The position numbers and the translations under genes are program-made. From NCBI GenBank assembly GCA_019239875.1, contig JAFAZI010000124.1, positions 1 through 41,937 of the forward strand: 41,937 nucleotides of DNA. The letters are read 5' to 3'. The notes under the pieces were generated by a model. It saw nothing but the letters and a program-made list of their open reading frames with translations, ran no database searches and had not been told where the DNA came from. Positions 1 to 8,198 of this stretch are shown here, one piece after another; within the stretch, counting starts at the first letter, position 1, and each line of letters opens with the position of its first letter. This DNA is from Frankiaceae bacterium (GTDB taxonomy: Bacteria; Actinomycetota; Actinomycetes; JAFAQI01).

Positions 1-552
1 CAGATCATGCCGGACCGGATCGAGGACGGTCCGTGGACGACCACCGGCGGCCTCGCCTGCCCGCTGCTCACGACGGAGCGCGAGGTCGTCAAGGGCGACG
101 TGCTGTGGGTCGACATGGGCATCAGCTATGGCGGGTTCCAGTCCGACTTCGGGCGAACCTGGATCGTGGGGGACGAGCCCAGCGCGGTTCAGCGGGCGCA
201 GTTCGAGAAGTGGCGGGCGATCATGGCCGCCGTACTCGGCAAGCTCCGGGCGGGCGCCACGTGCGCCGATCTCACCGCAGCAGCGATCGAGGTGGCCGGC
301 GGCGGCAAACCCTGGATGGACCACTTCTACCTCGGCCACGGTCTCGGCATCGACAGCGCCGAGATGCCGTTTGTCGGCAGCGACATCGGCCCTGAGTTCG
401 ACGCGTCGTACGTCCTCGAAGCCGGCATGCTGCTCGTCCTCGAGCCGATCGTCTGGGAGAACGGGCAGTGCGGCTACCGCTCCGAGGAGGTGCTCCTCAT
501 CACCGAGGACGGGTGGGAGCCGATGACCGACTACCCGTACGACCCGTTCTGA
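1..552 (+). CDS. M24-family metallohydrolase (Xaa-Pro peptidase-like), 5' end outside window
   Basis: C-terminal 183 codons of a pita-bread-fold M24 protein; the reading frame is open to the left edge, so the real start lies upstream. All five metal ligands of an active M24 enzyme can be placed (numbering from the window edge): D38 in WVDMG, D49 in SDFGRTW, H113 in LGHGLG, E148 in LEPIVWE and E162 in YRSEE. M24 enzymes cleave Xaa-Pro bonds, but the fold also hosts creatinase and the DMSP lyase DddP, so a non-peptide substrate is possible. It stops 8 bases before the next gene, an M24 paralogue, and heads the catabolic operon. Family assignment is certain, substrate unknown. Confidence 0.9.
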   Translation, partial: QIMPDRIEDGPWTTTGGLACPLLTTEREVVKGDVLWVDMGISYGGFQSDFGRTWIVGDEPSAVQRAQFEKWRAIMAAVLGKLRAGATCADLTAAAIEVAGGGKPWMDHFYLGHGLGIDSAEMPFVGSDIGPEFDASYVLEAGMLLVLEPIVWENGQCGYRSEEVLLITEDGWEPMTDYPYDPF

Positions 553-560
553 GGACTACG

Positions 561-1688
561 TTGACGACCGAGATTCTGCCCGATGACGCGGCGCTGCGAG
601 CGGCGCGGCGGGAACGCGTGCTCGCTCAGATGGAAGCCGCGGGCATCGACATCCTGATCACCGGTCGCGAGGCCAATGCTCGCTACATCGCAGGTGTTCC
701 TCGGCTGTGGCTGAACGGCTCGCGGCCCTTCGGCCCGGGCTGCATATACGTGCGCGAGACCGGCGACATCCACTTGGTGCAGACGTGGGACGAAGGAGTC
801 CCGCCCGACATCCCGCACGAGCACCTGCACGGCATCACCTTCAACGGGGCGAACACCGTCAAGATGCTGCAGGGCGTGCACGGCGCCGACGCCGCGCGGA
901 CCGTCGCGACCGATGGCCTGATGCCGTCGACCGCACGGCTGATCCGGACCGCGTACCCGAACGCCGAGCTGGTCGATGGTGAGCAGCTCCTGCGTGAGGT
1001 GCGCCGGATCAAGCTGCCCGAGGAGATCGACGCGATTCGCGTGGCGATAGGCATCGCGGAGCGCGCTCTGGCGGCGGCCGAGCAGGCGTTCGCCGTCGGT
1101 GTCACCGGCCGCCAGCTGACAGGCGTGTTCATGGAGGCCATGGCCGAGGAAGGCATCACGACTCCGACGACCCAAGACGTGGCGCGGATCAGCTCTCGCA
1201 CCGAAGCCTGGGCCAACGTGAGCCGTGACACGGCCATCGCGGCTGACGACCTGGTCTCGTTCGACGCCGGGGTCCTCGCCGGCGGTTACATCGGCGAGGT
1301 GGGTCGCACCCGTTGCCTCAACGGCCTCGCCTCGGCGGCGGGTTCGCTGCTCGACACGTGGGACGAGCTCTGGGATCGACTGGTGAACGCCTGCCGAGCG
1401 GGTGCGCCGGCGACCGACCTGCTCGACGCGTACGACGCGTCGGGACTGCCGGCGCCGCCGACCCCGGTGGCGCGCGGGCTCGGGCACGGCAACGACCTTC
1501 CGCTGGTCAGCCATGCGCTGCCGAAGACGGCCGCGGAGCAGAAGCTCGAGGCTGGCATGGTGCTGGCCCTCACCGGCTACGTGTGGCAGGAGGGCGTCGG
1601 TGCTGTCTACGGGCAGGAGCCGGTCCTCATCACCGACTCGGGTCCGACGCTGTTGTCGGCAAACCCGTTCCGCGAGGCAAGGAGCTAG
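561..1688 (+). CDS. Second M24-family protein with degenerate metal site
   Basis: 375 aa from a TTG start at 561, chosen because GAGGA (551-555) sits five bases upstream and the N-terminal creatinase-type domain (residues about 15-145) then begins normally. The C-terminal catalytic domain covers about 155-370. Aligned by eye to the upstream paralogue, the ligand positions read D235, E246 (Asp expected), H309, T338 (Glu expected) and E353, and the usual Arg two residues before the last Glu is Gly351. At least one ligand is therefore lost and another changed, as in creatinase-like members that do not use metals. It may be a metal-independent hydrolase or a non-catalytic partner of the first M24 protein. 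Cotranscribed with the next gene (6-base gap). Confidence 0.85.
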   Translation: MTTEILPDDAALRAARRERVLAQMEAAGIDILITGREANARYIAGVPRLWLNGSRPFGPGCIYVRETGDIHLVQTWDEGVPPDIPHEHLHGITFNGANTVKMLQGVHGADAARTVATDGLMPSTARLIRTAYPNAELVDGEQLLREVRRIKLPEEIDAIRVAIGIAERALAAAEQAFAVGVTGRQLTGVFMEAMAEEGITTPTTQDVARISSRTEAWANVSRDTAIAADDLVSFDAGVLAGGYIGEVGRTRCLNGLASAAGSLLDTWDELWDRLVNACRAGAPATDLLDAYDASGLPAPPTPVARGLGHGNDLPLVSHALPKTAAEQKLEAGMVLALTGYVWQEGVGAVYGQEPVLITDSGPTLLSANPFREARS

Positions 1689-1694
1689 GACGTC

Positions 1695-2663
1695 GTGGTC
1701 GAAGAGTTCCCGCCGCCCGAAGAGATCATCAGGTACGAGAAGGACAAGGTCTCGCGGATCGCGACGATCACCTTCGATCGTCCCGACCAGCTGAACATCC
1801 CGACGATCGGAGCGCGTCGTCGTTACGGCGACCTGATCTTCAAGGCGAGCCTCGACGACGACGTGAAGGTTCTCGTCATCCGTGGAGTCGGTGACCACCT
1901 GGGCACCGGCGCGGACCTCGACGAGCTGATGGCAAAACGCAAGCAGGGCACCGCGCTGCACGAAGAGTTCGGCATCGACGTCGACGAGGACGTCACGATG
2001 CCGCCGCACAAGTCCTACCGTGCTGGTGCCTCGTTGCTGCACTGGTACGCCGACCCCGGATCCGGGTGCCGGTCGCTCGCCGAGTTCAAGAAGATCAGCA
2101 TCCTCGAGTGCAAGGGCTATGTGTACGGCTGGCACTTCTACCAGGCAGCCGACGCCGACCTGGTGATCTCCTCTGACGACGCGTTGTTCGGCCACCCGGC
2201 TTTCCGCTACGTCGGCTACGCACCACGGATGTGGCAATGGGCGACGATGATGGGCCTGCGCAAGTTCCAGGAGATGGTGTTCACCGGTCGCCCGTTCTCG
2301 GCCGAGGAGATGTACGACTGCAACTTCGTCAACAGCGTCGTAGCGCGGGACCAGCTCGAGGCCGAGACCGACAAGTACGCGCAGGCCTGCTCCAGGACCC
2401 GGCCGAGTGACACGATCTTCATCCAGAAGGTGTTCTTCGAGATCATGAAGCAGCACCAGGGCGAGCGCATGGGCAGCCTGCTGTCCGCGTGGCTCGAGTC
2501 GATGGGCGGCCAGCTGCGTGCCGACACCGACAACTCGCTGGCGACGCTGTCGAACGAGACGATGGACGCCGGCCTCAACAATGCGGTGAAGGACAACGAC
2601 AGCCAGTTCCCGCCGGAGTGGCGGCTGTCACGCGGTGGGCGCCGGCAGCCGGCGGCTGAGTGA
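1695..2663 (+). CDS. Crotonase-fold protein (enoyl-CoA hydratase/isomerase family)
   Basis: 322 aa from GTG 1695. The N-terminal crotonase core is recognisable: RIATITFDRP (21-30) and the first oxyanion-hole segment GTGADLDEL (70-78), followed by an insert of about 40 residues before LECKGYVYGW. The second oxyanion segment, normally GGG followed by a catalytic Glu, reads GWHFY (145-149). The position of the second catalytic Glu, in FGxPE, reads FGHPA with A169. Both hydratase glutamates thus appear absent, so water addition to an enoyl-CoA is unlikely. Another CoA-thioester reaction (isomerisation, hydrolysis, C-C cleavage) or a structural role is possible. Its stop overlaps the GTG of the CoA-transferase by 4 bases, so the two are probably translated together. 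Confidence 0.85.
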   Translation: MVEEFPPPEEIIRYEKDKVSRIATITFDRPDQLNIPTIGARRRYGDLIFKASLDDDVKVLVIRGVGDHLGTGADLDELMAKRKQGTALHEEFGIDVDEDVTMPPHKSYRAGASLLHWYADPGSGCRSLAEFKKISILECKGYVYGWHFYQAADADLVISSDDALFGHPAFRYVGYAPRMWQWATMMGLRKFQEMVFTGRPFSAEEMYDCNFVNSVVARDQLEAETDKYAQACSRTRPSDTIFIQKVFFEIMKQHQGERMGSLLSAWLESMGGQLRADTDNSLATLSNETMDAGLNNAVKDNDSQFPPEWRLSRGGRRQPAAE

Positions 2664-4972
2664 CAGCGATGGCACCGCTGTCCGGCTATCGCGTCGTCGA
2701 CCTGTCGACGTGGATTGCTGGGGCGTACTGCACGAAGCTGCTCGCCGACGGTGGCGCGGAGGTCACGAAAGTCGAGTCCGGTGACCGCGACCCGTTGCGC
2801 CGGTGGTCGGCGTCGGGCGCCGCGATCGCCGACGGCGCTGACGGTGCCTTGTTCAACTTCCTCAACGCGGGCAAGCGCAATCTGGCGGTGGACGGGTCGC
2901 ATCTCGCAAGCGTCCACGAGCTGCTCGCTGCCGCAGATGCGGTCGTCTGGTCGAGGGACGCTGCACTGGCAGAGGTGCTGAACCCTGTCACGATCCGCGA
3001 AGCGCATCCGCACCTGACCGTCACTGCGATCTCCCCGTTCGGCCTGGCCGGACCGTGGCGCGACAAGCCCGCCACGGAGTTCACCTTGCAGGCCTGGTCA
3101 GGTGCCATCGTCGGTCTGGGTAGAGGTACGCCGGACCGCGCGCCGACGTACGTCGGAGGCCAAGTGGGGGAGTGGGTCGCCGGGGTGTTCGCGGCGATCG
3201 GCACTCTCGCATCGGCCCGCCGTGACGGCGGCGAGCTGGTCGACGTCTCGATGCTCGAGGCGCTCGCGATGTCGCTCACCTACTTCCCGGTCACGTTCAA
3301 CGACCAGCTCGGCCGTCCGATGCGCAAGAAGCGGTTCACACCGACACCCGGGGTCGCGGCCGCGAAGGACGCGTTGGTCGGGCTGGGATGCGGGACCGGC
3401 CAGCAGTGGTTCGACTTCTGCGCGATGGTGGGCCACCCGGAGTGGACCGAGGACCCCAAGCTGTTCCTCGAGCGAACGGCGCTGCAGCCGACGATCGACG
3501 CGTGGGTGGCCGCCCGGACGAGCGACGAGGTGCTCGACCTCGCGAGCGCGTTCCGGATTCCGAACGCACCGATCGCGAACGGCGAGAACTCGCCGACCCT
3601 CGACCACTTCGTCGAGCGCAAGACGTTCGTCACGAACCCGATCGACGGCGTGCTCAATCCCGGCTCCCCGTTCCGGCTGTCCCCGCACCCGGCCGGGGAT
3701 CCCACCCCGTCGGCCAAGGGCCCGCTGCCGTTCAGTGGCTTGCGGGTGCTGGACATGACGGCGTTCTGGGCTGGGCCGTTCGCGAGTCACGTCCTCGCGA
3801 TGCTCGGCGCTGAGGTCATCCACGTGGAATCCCCGTCCCGCCCCGACGGCGTCCGCCTGGTCGGCGGCGTACCGCAGACCGAGGACGAGTACTGGGAGCG
3901 CGGGCCGATCTTCGCGGCGCTGAACACGAACAAGAAGAGCCTGACTGTGGACCTCAGCGAGCCGCGCGGCCGGGAGCTGATTCGCAAGGTCGTCGCCACG
4001 TGCGATGTCGTCATCGAGAACTTCACGCCACGGGTCCTCGACCAGCTGGGGCTGACGTACGAGTCGTTGCGGGAGGTGCGACCTGACCTCGTGATGGTCC
4101 GGATGCCCGGCTTCGGTCTGGACGGCCCGTGGCGGGACAAGGCCGCGTTCGCGTTCGTCATCGAGGACGCTTCGGGCCTCACGTGGCTGACCGGTCACGA
4201 GGACTTGCTTCCGATCGAGCCGTACTGCCTGGGCGACCCCAACGCCGGACTGCACGCTGTGGTCGGGCTGATGCTGGCGCTCGCGCACCGCGAGCGGACG
4301 GGTGAGGGAAGCCTGGTCGAGGCCGCGATGGTCGACGCTGCGCTGAACATCGCCGCCGAGCAGGTGGTCGAGCACTCGGCGTACGGCGCCCTGCTGACCA
4401 GGTCGGGCAATCGCGGGCCACTTGCTGCGCCACAAGGCCTGTACCGCGCGGCAGCGCACGACAGGTACGACGACGACTGGGTCGCGATCGCGGTGGCGAC
4501 GGACGACCAGTGGGCAGCACTGTGCGATGCCGTCGGTAAGCCGGACTGGGCTGCTGACCCGAATCTGGCGACGGCGCAGGGCCGTGCCACAGCGCATGAC
4601 GAGATTGATGCGGCGTTGCAGGAGTGGTGCCGAGCCCGACCGGTCGATGCGATCGTCGACCAGTTGTGGCAGATTGGTGTACCGATCGGTCCAGTCATCC
4701 AACCGCACCGCCAACCCGACCTGGAACAGCTCGCGTTCCGCAACTTCTTCGAGGAGATGGAGCATCCGGTGGCACCACGTAGCCGCTACAGCACCCTCCC
4801 GATGCAATTCACGCACGGGCCCGAGAAACGGCACCGCACGCCAGCGCCGCGGCTCGGTGAGCACAACGCAGAGCTGCTGAGCGAAATCGGTTTGAGCTCT
4901 GCCGAGATCGACGCGCTCGAGGCCGACGGCGTCATCGGGTGCGCCTTGCGCAGCTCGGGCGGGGTTCGCTGA
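2660..4972 (+). CDS. Tandem-domain class III (CaiB/BaiF) CoA-transferase
   Basis: 770 aa made of two complete family III CoA-transferase domains, residues about 5-350 and 358-755, each opening with the nucleotide-fold motif (SGYRVVDLSTWIAG and SGLRVLDMTAFWAG). Family III enzymes move CoA between acids through an Asp-bound acyl anhydride. That Asp is present in domain 2 (D559 in AMVDAAL) but the matching position in domain 1 is E200 (SMLEAL), so only the second half is likely catalytic. The same architecture is known from DddD, the DMSP CoA-transferase/lyase; here it is a resemblance in layout, not a proof of function. The GTG start overlaps the upstream stop; an in-frame ATG nine bases later is the alternative. 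The stop overlaps the MarR start (TGATG). Confidence 0.92.
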   Translation: MTAMAPLSGYRVVDLSTWIAGAYCTKLLADGGAEVTKVESGDRDPLRRWSASGAAIADGADGALFNFLNAGKRNLAVDGSHLASVHELLAAADAVVWSRDAALAEVLNPVTIREAHPHLTVTAISPFGLAGPWRDKPATEFTLQAWSGAIVGLGRGTPDRAPTYVGGQVGEWVAGVFAAIGTLASARRDGGELVDVSMLEALAMSLTYFPVTFNDQLGRPMRKKRFTPTPGVAAAKDALVGLGCGTGQQWFDFCAMVGHPEWTEDPKLFLERTALQPTIDAWVAARTSDEVLDLASAFRIPNAPIANGENSPTLDHFVERKTFVTNPIDGVLNPGSPFRLSPHPAGDPTPSAKGPLPFSGLRVLDMTAFWAGPFASHVLAMLGAEVIHVESPSRPDGVRLVGGVPQTEDEYWERGPIFAALNTNKKSLTVDLSEPRGRELIRKVVATCDVVIENFTPRVLDQLGLTYESLREVRPDLVMVRMPGFGLDGPWRDKAAFAFVIEDASGLTWLTGHEDLLPIEPYCLGDPNAGLHAVVGLMLALAHRERTGEGSLVEAAMVDAALNIAAEQVVEHSAYGALLTRSGNRGPLAAPQGLYRAAAHDRYDDDWVAIAVATDDQWAALCDAVGKPDWAADPNLATAQGRATAHDEIDAALQEWCRARPVDAIVDQLWQIGVPIGPVIQPHRQPDLEQLAFRNFFEEMEHPVAPRSRYSTLPMQFTHGPEKRHRTPAPRLGEHNAELLSEIGLSSAEIDALEADGVIGCALRSSGGVR

Positions 4973-5595
4973 TGGCCCGCGTGACTGCCGGTCGCGGCGG
5001 CTACGAGCCGGCGCCGTTCGACGTCGTCGAGGCCTCGCGCCGGGTCTGGTTGAGCCAGTGGAACGAGGAGGCCGCGTCGGGGATGGCGGTGTTCACTGCG
5101 ATCCTTCGCTCCTTCCAGCTGCTCAACGACGAGGTGAACCGGGTGATGGCGCGCCACGACCTGACCTTCGCTCGGTACGAGGTGCTGACGTGGCTCGCGA
5201 CCGATCCCGAGTCGTCGTTGACGTTGAGCTGGATCAGCAAGACCCTGCGAATTCCGCCGGCCACCGTGACCAACGTCATCGACCGGTTGGAGCAGGACAA
5301 GCACGTACGACGGGTACCGCACCCGTCCGACGCGCGCACCACGCTCGCTGTCATCACCCCGCGCGGCCGCAGAGTTGCGACGAGTGCCACCGAGGACTTG
5401 AACGCGAGCGTCTACGAGCGGGTCGGCTTGTCCATGGATCAGCGCCACCAGCTCACTGACCTGCTCGCAGAGCTGCGCGCGAATGGCAACGAGTTCGACG
5501 TCGACCGATCGCAAGAGGTCATCGAGGAGCTCTCGGCGCGACATGACTCACCCAGGGCGGCGCGGGCTCGCAAGCGCCGCGCCGACGTGGCTTAG
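4972..5595 (+). CDS. MarR-family transcriptional regulator
   Basis: 207 aa, ATG at 4972 sharing its A with the stop codon of the CoA-transferase. The winged helix-turn-helix lies at about residues 48-125: DLTFARYEVLTWLA, SWISKTLRIPPATVTNVIDRL (recognition helix) and the wing RVPHPSDARTTLAVITPRGR with the DxR motif typical of MarR. MarR dimers usually repress catabolic genes and release DNA when they bind a phenolic or acyl-CoA ligand. Its position inside the operon suggests that it controls this cluster; no operator was identified, and the operon promoter is probably left of the window. The C-terminal tail is rich in Arg, Lys and Ala. Confidence 0.92.
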   Translation: MARVTAGRGGYEPAPFDVVEASRRVWLSQWNEEAASGMAVFTAILRSFQLLNDEVNRVMARHDLTFARYEVLTWLATDPESSLTLSWISKTLRIPPATVTNVIDRLEQDKHVRRVPHPSDARTTLAVITPRGRRVATSATEDLNASVYERVGLSMDQRHQLTDLLAELRANGNEFDVDRSQEVIEELSARHDSPRAARARKRRADVA

Positions 5596-5604
5596 GAGCG
5601 ACAG

Positions 5605-6960
5605 ATGACCGACCGCCAGGTGCCGTTCGCGATGGATGCTGATGCGCCGGACCGCATCCCCAAGGAGCGCTACTACGACCCGGCGTTCTTCGAGAGGGAA
5701 GCCGACGCCCTCTGGTCGCGGGTCTGGCAGATGGCGTGCCGGCTCGAGGAGATCCAGCAGCCGGGCGACTACGTCGAGTACTCGATCCTCGACCAGTCGG
5801 TCATCGTGGTGCGCGGCGACGACATGTCGGTACGCGCGTTCCAGAACGCATGCCGCCACCGGGGGGTGCGGCTCGTCGACGGGCCGGGCAGCTCGACCAG
5901 TGGATTCACGTGTCCGTTTCACGGCTGGTGTTACGGCACCGATGGTGCGAATACGTTCGTCTCGCGGCGCGGCACGTTCGCCGAGCACAACCTCGAGCCC
6001 GCCGACATCAGCCTCGTCCCGGTGCAATGCGAGACCTGGGGCGGATGCGCGTGGATCAACCTCGATGACTCGGCGCCGCCGTTGCGCAGTTGTATTGAGC
6101 CGTTCGCCTCTTACATGGACACCTGGCAGCTGGACAACATGCGTGCCGAGTGGTGGTACGCCTTCCGGCTCCCAGTGAACTGGAAGCTCGCCGAAGAGGC
6201 GTTCATGGAGCAGTACCACGTACTCGAGACCCACCCTCAGCTACGGATCCCCGGCCGGTACCCGATGAAGGGCAAGGCGTTCGACCCGAAGATGTTCCTC
6301 GAATCCGAGCTGCACTACCTGCGCGTGATGAGCGAGGGCATGGCAGGCATGGTGCACGCGAATGACGTCAAAGTGGCGGAGGGCCTGCAGGACGTCGAGC
6401 TGCCCGCTGACCCCGTCGAGGCCAGAGCGACATGGGAGCGGACCCTCAACGCTGCGGTCGTCGAATGGCATCGCGCCGAGGGGCATGCGATCCCCGATCT
6501 GAACGAGATCGAGGCGAAGGGCATGACCGAACCGATGGTCTACTGCTTTCCGCACTTCTTCGTCCTGCCGATGTACAGCAGCGCTTCGTCGTACCGCTTC
6601 CGGCCGCTCGGACCGGAGGAGACGCTCATGGAGATCTGGTCGTTGACGCGGTTCCCCGAGGGTGAGGAGCGGTCCGCACCGACGCCGCCAGACCCGTGGG
6701 CGCACGACGACCCGCGCGTGCCACCTATCCCGACGCAGGACTTCTCGAACCTGCCGCGGCAGCAACAGGGTTTGCACTCGAAGGGCTTCGAGTACATGCG
6801 GCTGTCGGAGCAGATCGAGGGGCACATCTCGAACTTCCATCGCACGATCGATGGGTACCTGCAGGGCAAGTCCCACGCGGAGCTTGCCCATGCTCTCGAA
6901 GAGCTCAACATCAACCCGCTCGAGCGTCCGGTGGTCGACCTCGGGTTCGAGCAGAGATGA
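5605..6960 (+). CDS. Rieske non-heme iron oxygenase, alpha subunit
   Basis: 451 aa, ATG with AGGAG (5594-5598) six bases upstream. The N-terminal Rieske domain binds [2Fe-2S] through C83/H85 (ACRHRG) and C103/H106 (CPFHGW). The catalytic domain carries the mononuclear iron site in NWKLAEEAFMEQYHVLETH with H205 and H210; a C-terminal Asp (in HRTIDGYL) is the probable third ligand. The residue that usually bridges the two centres is Glu (E202) instead of the Asp of naphthalene dioxygenase; carnitine monooxygenase CntA also uses Glu, but many uncharacterised family members do too. Such enzymes hydroxylate or demethylate small acids, aromatics or amines. No beta subunit, ferredoxin or reductase gene is nearby, so electrons must come from proteins encoded elsewhere. 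Confidence 0.93.
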   Translation: MTDRQVPFAMDADAPDRIPKERYYDPAFFEREADALWSRVWQMACRLEEIQQPGDYVEYSILDQSVIVVRGDDMSVRAFQNACRHRGVRLVDGPGSSTSGFTCPFHGWCYGTDGANTFVSRRGTFAEHNLEPADISLVPVQCETWGGCAWINLDDSAPPLRSCIEPFASYMDTWQLDNMRAEWWYAFRLPVNWKLAEEAFMEQYHVLETHPQLRIPGRYPMKGKAFDPKMFLESELHYLRVMSEGMAGMVHANDVKVAEGLQDVELPADPVEARATWERTLNAAVVEWHRAEGHAIPDLNEIEAKGMTEPMVYCFPHFFVLPMYSSASSYRFRPLGPEETLMEIWSLTRFPEGEERSAPTPPDPWAHDDPRVPPIPTQDFSNLPRQQQGLHSKGFEYMRLSEQIEGHISNFHRTIDGYLQGKSHAELAHALEELNINPLERPVVDLGFEQR

Positions 6961-6967
6961 GCGGCGA

Positions 6968-8161
6968 GTGACGACAGCGACGTCGGTCTACTACGACCCG
7001 TACGACGTCGAGCTCGCGCGAGACCCGTATCCGACCTACCGTCGGCTGCGCGAGGAAGCCCCGCTGTACTACAACGACAAGTACGACTTCTACGCCCTCA
7101 GCCGGTACGCCGACTGCGAGCGCGGCCTGCCGGACTGGGAGACCTTCAACTCCGGGCGTGGTGCGATCATCGAGTTGATCAAGGCCGACCTGGAGCTGCC
7201 ACCGGGCACGCTGATCTTCGAGGATCCGCCTGCTCACGACATCCACCGCAGCCTGCTGGTGCGGGTGTTCACCCCCCGTCGCGTGGCCGCACTCGAACCG
7301 CAGATCCGCGCCTACTGCGAGCAGCACCTGGACCCGCTGATCGGCGCGAAGGAGTTCGATCTGATCGCCGAACTCGGCGCCCAGATGCCGAGCAAGGTCA
7401 TCGGGATGCTGCTCGGCATCCCCGAGTCCGACCAGGCCGCCGTCCGCCAGTCCGTCGACGACAACTTGCGCACGCGTGCCGGTGAACAGATGACGGTGAC
7501 GGACGCGTCGTTCGTCAGTGGCGAGATGTTCGAGGACTACATCGACTGGCGCGCGAAGAACCCCTCCAACGACCTGATGACCGACCTGCTCAACGCGGAG
7601 TTCGAGGACGAGCACGGCGTCACGAGAACCCTCACGAAGCAGGAGGTGCTGACCTATGTCACTGTCGTGGCCGGCGCCGGCAACGAGACCACCACGCGCC
7701 TGATCGGCTGGATGGGTTCGCTCCTCGCGCAGCATCCCGACCAGCGAGCCGCCCTTGTCGCCGACCGGTCGCTGATCCCGAATGCGGTCGAAGAGACGCT
7801 GCGCTACGAGCCACCAGGCCCGCACGTCGCGAGGTACGTCGCTCGCGACGTCGAGTTCCACGACCAGGTGGTGCCGACGGGCAGCGTGATGCTGTTCCTG
7901 CTCGGATCCGGCAACCATGATGACCGCCGATTCCCTGATGGCGACCGGTTCGACATCCACCGCAAGGTCACGCAGCACCTCGGATTCGGATATGCGGTGC
8001 ACTACTGCATGGGTGCCGCACTCGCCCGGCTCGAAGGTCGGATCGCGCTGGAGGAGATCCTCGAGCGATTCCCGACCTGGGACGTCGACTGGGACGGCGC
8101 CAGACTCGGGCAGACGTCAACCGTGCGCGGGTGGGAGACGCTACCCATCAGTGTGGGCTGA
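6968..8161 (+). CDS. Cytochrome P450
   Basis: 397 aa from GTG 6968, seven bases after the Rieske stop. This start gives the usual bacterial P450 opening YYDPYDVELARDPYPTYRRL; the frame is also open upstream inside the Rieske gene, but that part is not P450-like. Signatures: I-helix AGAGNETT (235-242, oxygen activation), K-helix ExxR at E276-R279, and the heme-binding loop FGYAVHYCMG with the proximal ligand C347; the third Gly of the consensus is Ala here. Soluble, class I type, needing ferredoxin and reductase from elsewhere. Likely hydroxylates the same substrate series as the Rieske enzyme or a downstream intermediate. Substrate not predictable. Confidence 0.95.
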   Translation: MTTATSVYYDPYDVELARDPYPTYRRLREEAPLYYNDKYDFYALSRYADCERGLPDWETFNSGRGAIIELIKADLELPPGTLIFEDPPAHDIHRSLLVRVFTPRRVAALEPQIRAYCEQHLDPLIGAKEFDLIAELGAQMPSKVIGMLLGIPESDQAAVRQSVDDNLRTRAGEQMTVTDASFVSGEMFEDYIDWRAKNPSNDLMTDLLNAEFEDEHGVTRTLTKQEVLTYVTVVAGAGNETTTRLIGWMGSLLAQHPDQRAALVADRSLIPNAVEETLRYEPPGPHVARYVARDVEFHDQVVPTGSVMLFLLGSGNHDDRRFPDGDRFDIHRKVTQHLGFGYAVHYCMGAALARLEGRIALEEILERFPTWDVDWDGARLGQTSTVRGWETLPISVG

Positions 8162-8198
8162 GTCGGCGTAGCGGACAGTCGTGGCGGTCGGGAGCAGC

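Noticed and set aside
531-2456. 641-codon open frame on the minus strand
   Set aside because: Runs antisense to the second M24 gene and the crotonase gene; its Arg/His/Val-rich product matches no family. It is a by-product of high third-position GC.
3098-4864. 588-codon minus-strand open frame
   Set aside because: Antisense to the tandem CoA-transferase, whose domains are unmistakable. Composition is low-complexity Arg/Val/Asp.
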